Assembly: GCF_003255815.1 (NCBI RefSeq)
Contig: NC_037669.1
Span: 129,557,215 to 129,621,214 of the forward strand
Source of the DNA: Theropithecus gelada
Lineage: Eukaryota; Chordata; Mammalia; Primates; Cercopithecidae
Direction: 5' to 3'
Length of the DNA: 64,000 bases
Part shown: in pieces, positions 58,840-64,000 of the stretch
How positions within the stretch are numbered: the first letter of the stretch is position 1
Layout: every line of letters begins with the position of its first letter
Program-made: the position numbers and the translations under genes
Notes under the pieces: model-generated
The model's input: the letters and a program-made list of their open reading frames with translations, nothing else
Databases searched by the model: none
Told to the model about the DNA's origin: nothing

Positions 58840-60240
58840 TGTGATACAAAATGAAAGTGCAAATACTGTCAGTTTGATAACTACACAAATTAAATACACC
58901 TACATAATCAGGACCCAGAACAAGAAACAGAACATTATTGGGGTTCTAGACGTCACTTTAATGATGCCTTCCATCTACTACCATCTCTTTCAGGTCCCTT
59001 TTACTCCACACCTTAAAAGCATACTTTAGTGTTATCTGAGTTTTTTTATTTTTATAAATTAAATTATACAGTATGCATACTTTTGCATCTGACTTTTCTA
59101 ATTCAAAAGTATTTTGTAACATTCATGAATATTTTTGTGTGTAGTTGTAGGTCATTAATTTTCATTGCTGAATAATACTCCCTGTGTCAATACACTACAA
59201 TTTATCTATTCACTCTTTTCTTAATGGTCATATGGGTAATTTCTAGTGTGAAACAATTACGAATGGTGGCACTATAAACATACTAACTCATGTCTTTTGT
59301 TAAGCATATATACCTATTTCTATTTCTGTGGGTTTTTTTCTTGATACAGAATTGCTACATCATGAAATATGCAATTCAATCTTAGTAAATGTTGATTAAC
59401 TGCTTTCCCAAGACACTGTAATAATTAATACACCCACAGCAATGTAGAAAAATTTTGTTTGGCTACACGTCTTCATCACACTTGACATTTTGAATTTTTT
59501 CATCTTAGCCATTCTAATGGCTTCACCTTAGAATTTTAATTTGCATTTCTTAATGACTAATGAAGTTGGACACCTTTTTATATCTATATTGGTCATTTGG
59601 TTATTTTCTTTATGGTGTCTTCACATTTTCTTCACATTTTACTATTAGATTGTTAGACTTTTTCTTACTTTTTAGGCATTCCTTATATATTCCAGATTAT
59701 AATCTCTTCAGGCATATTTTTCCTACTCTTTGTGTTATTTTTGCACACTATTAATGGTGGTTTTTTATTGTAGAAGTTGTTAATTTTAGGGCCGGATTTG
59801 GTGTCTCACGCCTGTAATCCCAGCACTTTGGGAGGCTGAGGTGGGCAGATCACGAAGTCAGGAGGAGATCGAGACCATCCTGGCTAACACGGTGAAACCC
59901 TGTCTCTACTAAAAATACAAAAAATTAGCCAGGCATGGTGGTGGGTGCCTGTAGTCCCTGCTACTTGGGAGGCTGAGGCAGGAGAATGGTGTGAACCCGA
60001 GAGACTGAGCTTGCAGTGAGCCAACATTGCGCCACTGCACTCCAGCCAGGGTGACAGAGCGAGACTCCGTCTCAAAAAAAAAAAAAAAAAAAAAAGTATT
60101 AATTTTAATGTAATCCAATTTATCTTTTTAGAGATTTATGGTTAGTTATTTTTGTGTCTAGTTTAAGAAATCTTTGCCTGCCCCACAGTCACAAAAAATG
60201 TTCTGTAATTTGACCTCTAAAACTTGTACTGCCATACCCC
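58840..60240 (-). mobile_element. old L1 (L1M-type) 3' region
   Basis: The plus strand is the complement of an L1M 3' region: 'attgctgaataatactccct', 'cccacagcaatgtagaaaaa', 'cttagccattctaatggctt', 'ttaatttgcatttcttaatg', 'ttccttatatattccagatt', and, after the AluY, 'taagaaatctttgcctgccc'. No coding capacity. Confidence 0.85.
59789..60095 (+). mobile_element. AluY with target duplication
   Basis: A complete dimer with a 23-base A-tail. 'gagaccatcctggctaacac' and 'gaatggtgtgaacccgagag' fit AluY with moderate decay. The direct repeat TTAATTTTA (59780-59788 and 60099-60107) is the target-site duplication. Inserted in the L1. Confidence 0.94.
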
Positions 60241-62009
60241 AGGCATGTTTAAATATCACATAAGTAAACCTAGGGCACTAAGGCAAAAGGTTCTGTCTAA
60301 ACCCTGTTGACTTGTATAGAAGTTTCTAATTTGCCATCAGATCAGGCAGGGATCTAGGTGCAGAGTCAAGACAGGGTTATGCCTACTTAAAGCAGGATTT
60401 TCAAACATCGATCTGAGCATGGAAGCTCTGGGCTAAGACTTTTGAAGAAAAGGTGCAAGCTGTTTCCAGTTCAGTTAATGTCTAGTTATGAACTGAGAAA
60501 TATGAGAGTCGTATGGGTGAAATTTGTAAGAAATGTCAAAATAACTGTAATTATTACAACAGCACTGATTTCTATACCATGACATCAAGCTGTTTCAGAC
60601 TCACCTGTAGCCTGAGGCACAAGCTATTAATGTACATGGGTATAGTGGTCTCCCTCTCTTGTTATCTTTCCAGACAGTTATTTGAATCTTCCATGTAGTG
60701 GAATTCAGGGTGGTATAGACATATTAGAAAATGCTTAATGTATACATCAGTGACTTAGCAACTAAGACAATCAATGGTTACTTGTTACAGATTGATGGCT
60801 TGATATACTGAGGAGCATTAAAAGTTTCTGTATTTAAATATATATATGTCAATTGGCCCCAATTATTTTGGTTTCTTTCAAAATTTTCAATGTTTAGCTT
60901 TAACCCTTTTGTGGCCATTTATTATCCCAATCTTATTTCCAAGAAATAGGATCATAAAAGATAGTCTGACATCGGGGAGTGCAGATTAGGGCAACTCATT
61001 TCAGCTATCACACTTTCATCAGGTGAAATTTAAAACTAATTGATCTTGGAAAACCTTGATGTGCCTTAGAGAAGCCAGATTTACAAAACCCAGATTTCAA
61101 AGATTTACATATCTAGGGGTTTTGACAAAAATAAAATTTGAAATATTTCTCATGCTCACCTAAGGTCAATTCATTTTTCCAATGATTAGATGCAAGGAAA
61201 GAAAGTGAAAGAAAACTTTCAGCAGTTAGTTCCAATTCACCTCATTCTCATTAGGCTCAAGAAATCTGTATTTTATAAGGCCTAATAAGTAATGTATAGA
61301 AGACAATGCATTTTATACATGGCCAAGACGTGTACATCCTCAATCACTATTAATTAGTACCTTTGCAAATCAAATTTATTTAAAATGGCATTTAATGTGT
61401 CCATAATATTTGTAATGAAGAACATCTGTATTATTCCATAAAATGCACATTGCTCACAGCTGCTCATGGTACTGCCTACAGTTGTGGGATAGTTTGCTTT
61501 GTAATGCCTAAGCTTCCTATTTTATCTGTGATAAGAAAAATCTGAAGCCCAGATGGCCCATATCAATTATGCTGTAAAAGTGTTGGCTCATTGCTCCTTC
61601 ACAACAGGACATTCATTGATCTCAGCTCTGACATGATCTGATACAACGTTTGTGGAAAAGTCAATTTGTCTCTGTAAGTCTCATTTGCCTTAAACTAAAA
61701 TGATGATGTCAGTTTTTAACCTGTGTTTTGCAAAGACCAGTGTTTGTGTGGTGCTGCAGAGGAGAAGTGCTAGGGGCAGGCAGGGAGTGAGAATGATTAA
61801 CACAAGCAAAGTTCCACAAACTTCTGCCTCTCTTTCAGATCTTGTGATTCTAGGAATTATTTATTTCAATAAAATAATAGTTTTTAAACTTCTAAGTATG
61901 ATTAACGATAACATTATCTCCCTTTTTAATAATCTTTGAACACCTGCTGTGAAGGGAAGGCTATTATTGTACGATGTTCAAAAACTCTGACTTTAATGCT
62001 TGCCAGAAC
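60241..62009. other. AT-rich DNA, nothing recognised
   Basis: No gene. The 79-codon frame at 61,700-61,939 has no signature. Confidence 0.5.
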
Positions 62010-62215
62010 TGAGATTTGATCATGGCTCTGCTATTCAACTAGCTTTAAGGGGAAAAACAAAACCTCTCTCTCTTTTAAACACTTCATCTATAAAAAAGGT
62101 GGATGACAATGATTAGTGCCTTATAAGGTTGCTTTGAATAGCAAATGAACTAATCTATGTGGAACATTTAGCACAGATCTTAGCACAGAGCAGGAACCCA
62201 AGAAATATCATCAAT
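62010..62215 (+). mobile_element. MIR
   Basis: 'catggctctgctattcaact', 'ttcatctataaaaaaggtgg', 'ccttataaggttgctttgaa' and 'cacagatcttagcacagagc' give the MIR order in plus orientation. Confidence 0.87.
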
Positions 62216-62354
62216 GCTCTTTCACATTTGTCTTACATAATATGCCCTCTCTTGATCAAATGTGGTAATAATATTAAAATGGAATTTATTTTGTCATTGA
62301 TGATAGCATTTTTATAATAATAAGTCAAAGCTACAGTCAAATGTACAAGGACTC

Positions 62355-62742
62355 TGTATTAGTTTTCCAGAGCTCATAACAAACTACCACAAATTGTATT
62401 TTCAAACAACACAAAAGCATTCTCTTACAGAGGCTAGAAATCTGAAATCAAGGTGTCATCTGAGCCATGCTGCCTTAGGAGGTTCTACAAAACATTTATT
62501 CCTTGCCCTTTTCTGCCCTCTGGTAGTTGCCAACAGTCTTTGGCAACCATTGGTTTGTAGCTTTCTGCCTCCATTTTCACATGGCCATTTTGCGTCTTGC
62601 TGTCTCTCCTTTCTCTTAAAAAGACACCAGTCGTTGGATTTGGGGTCAATTCATATCCAGTAATGACATCATCTCAATTTGATTACATCTTCAAAGATTA
62701 ATTTTAAATTTCACCAGCAAACATCTTGACAAAACCCCACAG
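62355..62742 (-). mobile_element. old LTR, MaLR/MLT1-like
   Basis: Starts TGTATTAGTTTTCCAGAGC, the complement of an LTR 3' end. It continues 'agaaatctgaaatcaaggtg', 'tccattttcacatggccatt' and 'gacaccagtcgttggatttg', then 'tttgattacatcttcaaaga'. It is the inverted counterpart of the repeats at 16,255 and 29,000. Confidence 0.68.
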
Positions 62743-64000
62743 TGAAGATAACCTGCTGGGAACTGAATCCAAAATGAGCAGCAATGATATGATGGAGAAC
62801 ATAAATGAGAAGATGTAGATTAAAGAGGCAAGGAGAGGAAATAGCTAGGAGATCTCTAAAAAGATTGTTCAAAAACTGCCACTTAAAACAACTGCATGGA
62901 AATAATACAAGAGGGAACTCTGTGAAGTTACAAAAACTATACTGTGGCTTACCATCAGACCTCCTGTAAACGTTCGGGTAGCTAATGCCTTGTAAAACTA
63001 AGCAACTAAAATAATTGTGTCAAATTCATTATAAAGTTATTTTTAAAGAACAGAAAGAATAAGTAGCAAATCAACAGCCCTGAAGACAGTAATCCTACGT
63101 GCATCCTGGCTTACAAAATATCACTCTGAAGAACCAAAGTTGGTTTGGCCCAACTCTGCTTTTTATAGCATGGAATATGAAGGGAAAATAGTAATAATAA
63201 ATTCTTCAACAGAGATTTTCAATTTGTAAAAAACAGAATCAGGTTGGGAAAAATGAAAGTGTAATATGGAAGAGAGAAATAAAATTAGTGAATGGAAACT
63301 AGAACAGAAACAGAATTTTTAAAGGCTGATGAGATACTTCATTAAAAGCTATAAAGTACTTCATTTTAAATGACATAATTCCATTAAATTTTGTCTAGAA
63401 TTCAGTAGAATTTTTCTTTTTCTTTCCTTTTACTTTAAAAACAATTTGTGAATACACAATTTCTGTTTGGGAAACTAAAACACTTTATAAATTAAATTTA
63501 AGACCATAGTTGTCATTTCCCATAACTCATAAATAAATAGCTACAATGATCATCATAAGAAGAGAGGAGGACCTTGAACAGTATGATTCCTTTTTATAAA
63601 TGTGCCCATTTGCAATTTTTTCTGTGGTTGTTATTGTTTAAGAAGCTGCATTGCTAGTGTTCTATTAGAAATCTTCCTATTTGCTTGTATACTGCGTATA
63701 TGCAGTGACTGAAAATAAGGAATAATAGAGTCTGCAGGAAATGGATTTCCTGCAAAAGTCATCCTAGCTAAAATTAGAAAATTATCTGTGAACAAAAGCA
63801 GGTTGTTCATCTTTTTATAAGGGTATTCCTCTAAAGTAATAGTGATTATTAAATGTCAATTAAAAGGCTTCCATTTTGTTGTTGTCAATGCACAATCTGT
63901 AGTTTGATTTGTATTACTCAGTAGTTATTAATACATAAAACTGTTGATGTTACACACTTAGCTACTTCTATAAATATAACATTAAAGTTGAAAGACTGTG
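62743..64000. other. AT-rich DNA, nothing recognised
   Basis: No gene or named repeat to the end of the window. Confidence 0.5.

Overview
This is nuclear DNA from a primate, most likely an Old World monkey. It is packed with Alu elements, L1 fragments, MIR and MER5-type repeats, endogenous-retrovirus relics and microsatellites. The three youngest-looking Alu copies (starting near 36,457, 37,182 and 54,308) carry the 'GCTCAAGCC/GGCTTGAG' head variant, and two of them also have 'GATCCGGCC' before the final 'ACTGCACTCC'. I associate both with AluY subfamilies of macaques and baboons. Species and chromosome cannot be fixed from the sequence alone.

I find no convincing host protein-coding gene, tRNA, rRNA or other classical RNA gene. 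Every open reading frame is short. Those that score as anything come from Alu, L1, a DNA transposon, a retroviral relic or microsatellite runs. The window reads as an AT-rich intergenic or deep-intronic stretch, with CpG nearly absent outside young Alus and one moderately CpG-richer patch (about 41.3-42.8 kb).

Layout. 0-10 kb: AT-rich DNA, an L1 3' part on +, three Alus or Alu fragments, and an old L1 on the minus strand (7.9-9.7 kb). 10.4-12.8 kb: a broken class I endogenous retrovirus with recognisable gag and protease remnants, split by an Alu; no pol, env or paired LTRs. 16-23 kb: MaLR-like LTRs, an L1 3' end, an Alu, and a solo ERV1-type LTR nested in a MaLR-like LTR. 23-32 kb: two related LTR-like copies in the same orientation, MIRs, a MER5-like element and Alus. 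32.8-36.9 kb: a long old L1 on the minus strand, interrupted by an unidentified poly(A)-tailed insert and two Alus. 41-43 kb: the CpG-richer patch and a striking 35-bp-arm inverted repeat. 45.3-46.4 kb: a Tigger-like DNA transposon, complete at both ends with TA target duplication, holding a 106-codon reading frame. 50.8-54.9 kb: an old minus-strand L1 containing a second, 5'-inverted L1 and a young AluY. 58.8-60.3 kb: L1 3' region with an AluY. 62 kb: a MIR and a MaLR-like LTR.

The most unusual objects are the near-perfect inverted repeat at 42,844-42,955, the reading frame inside the Tigger-like element, the twin-priming-type L1 inversion near 52,386, and the retroviral gag/protease relic. 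Family names for the older repeats come from recognition by eye and were not checked against a repeat library.
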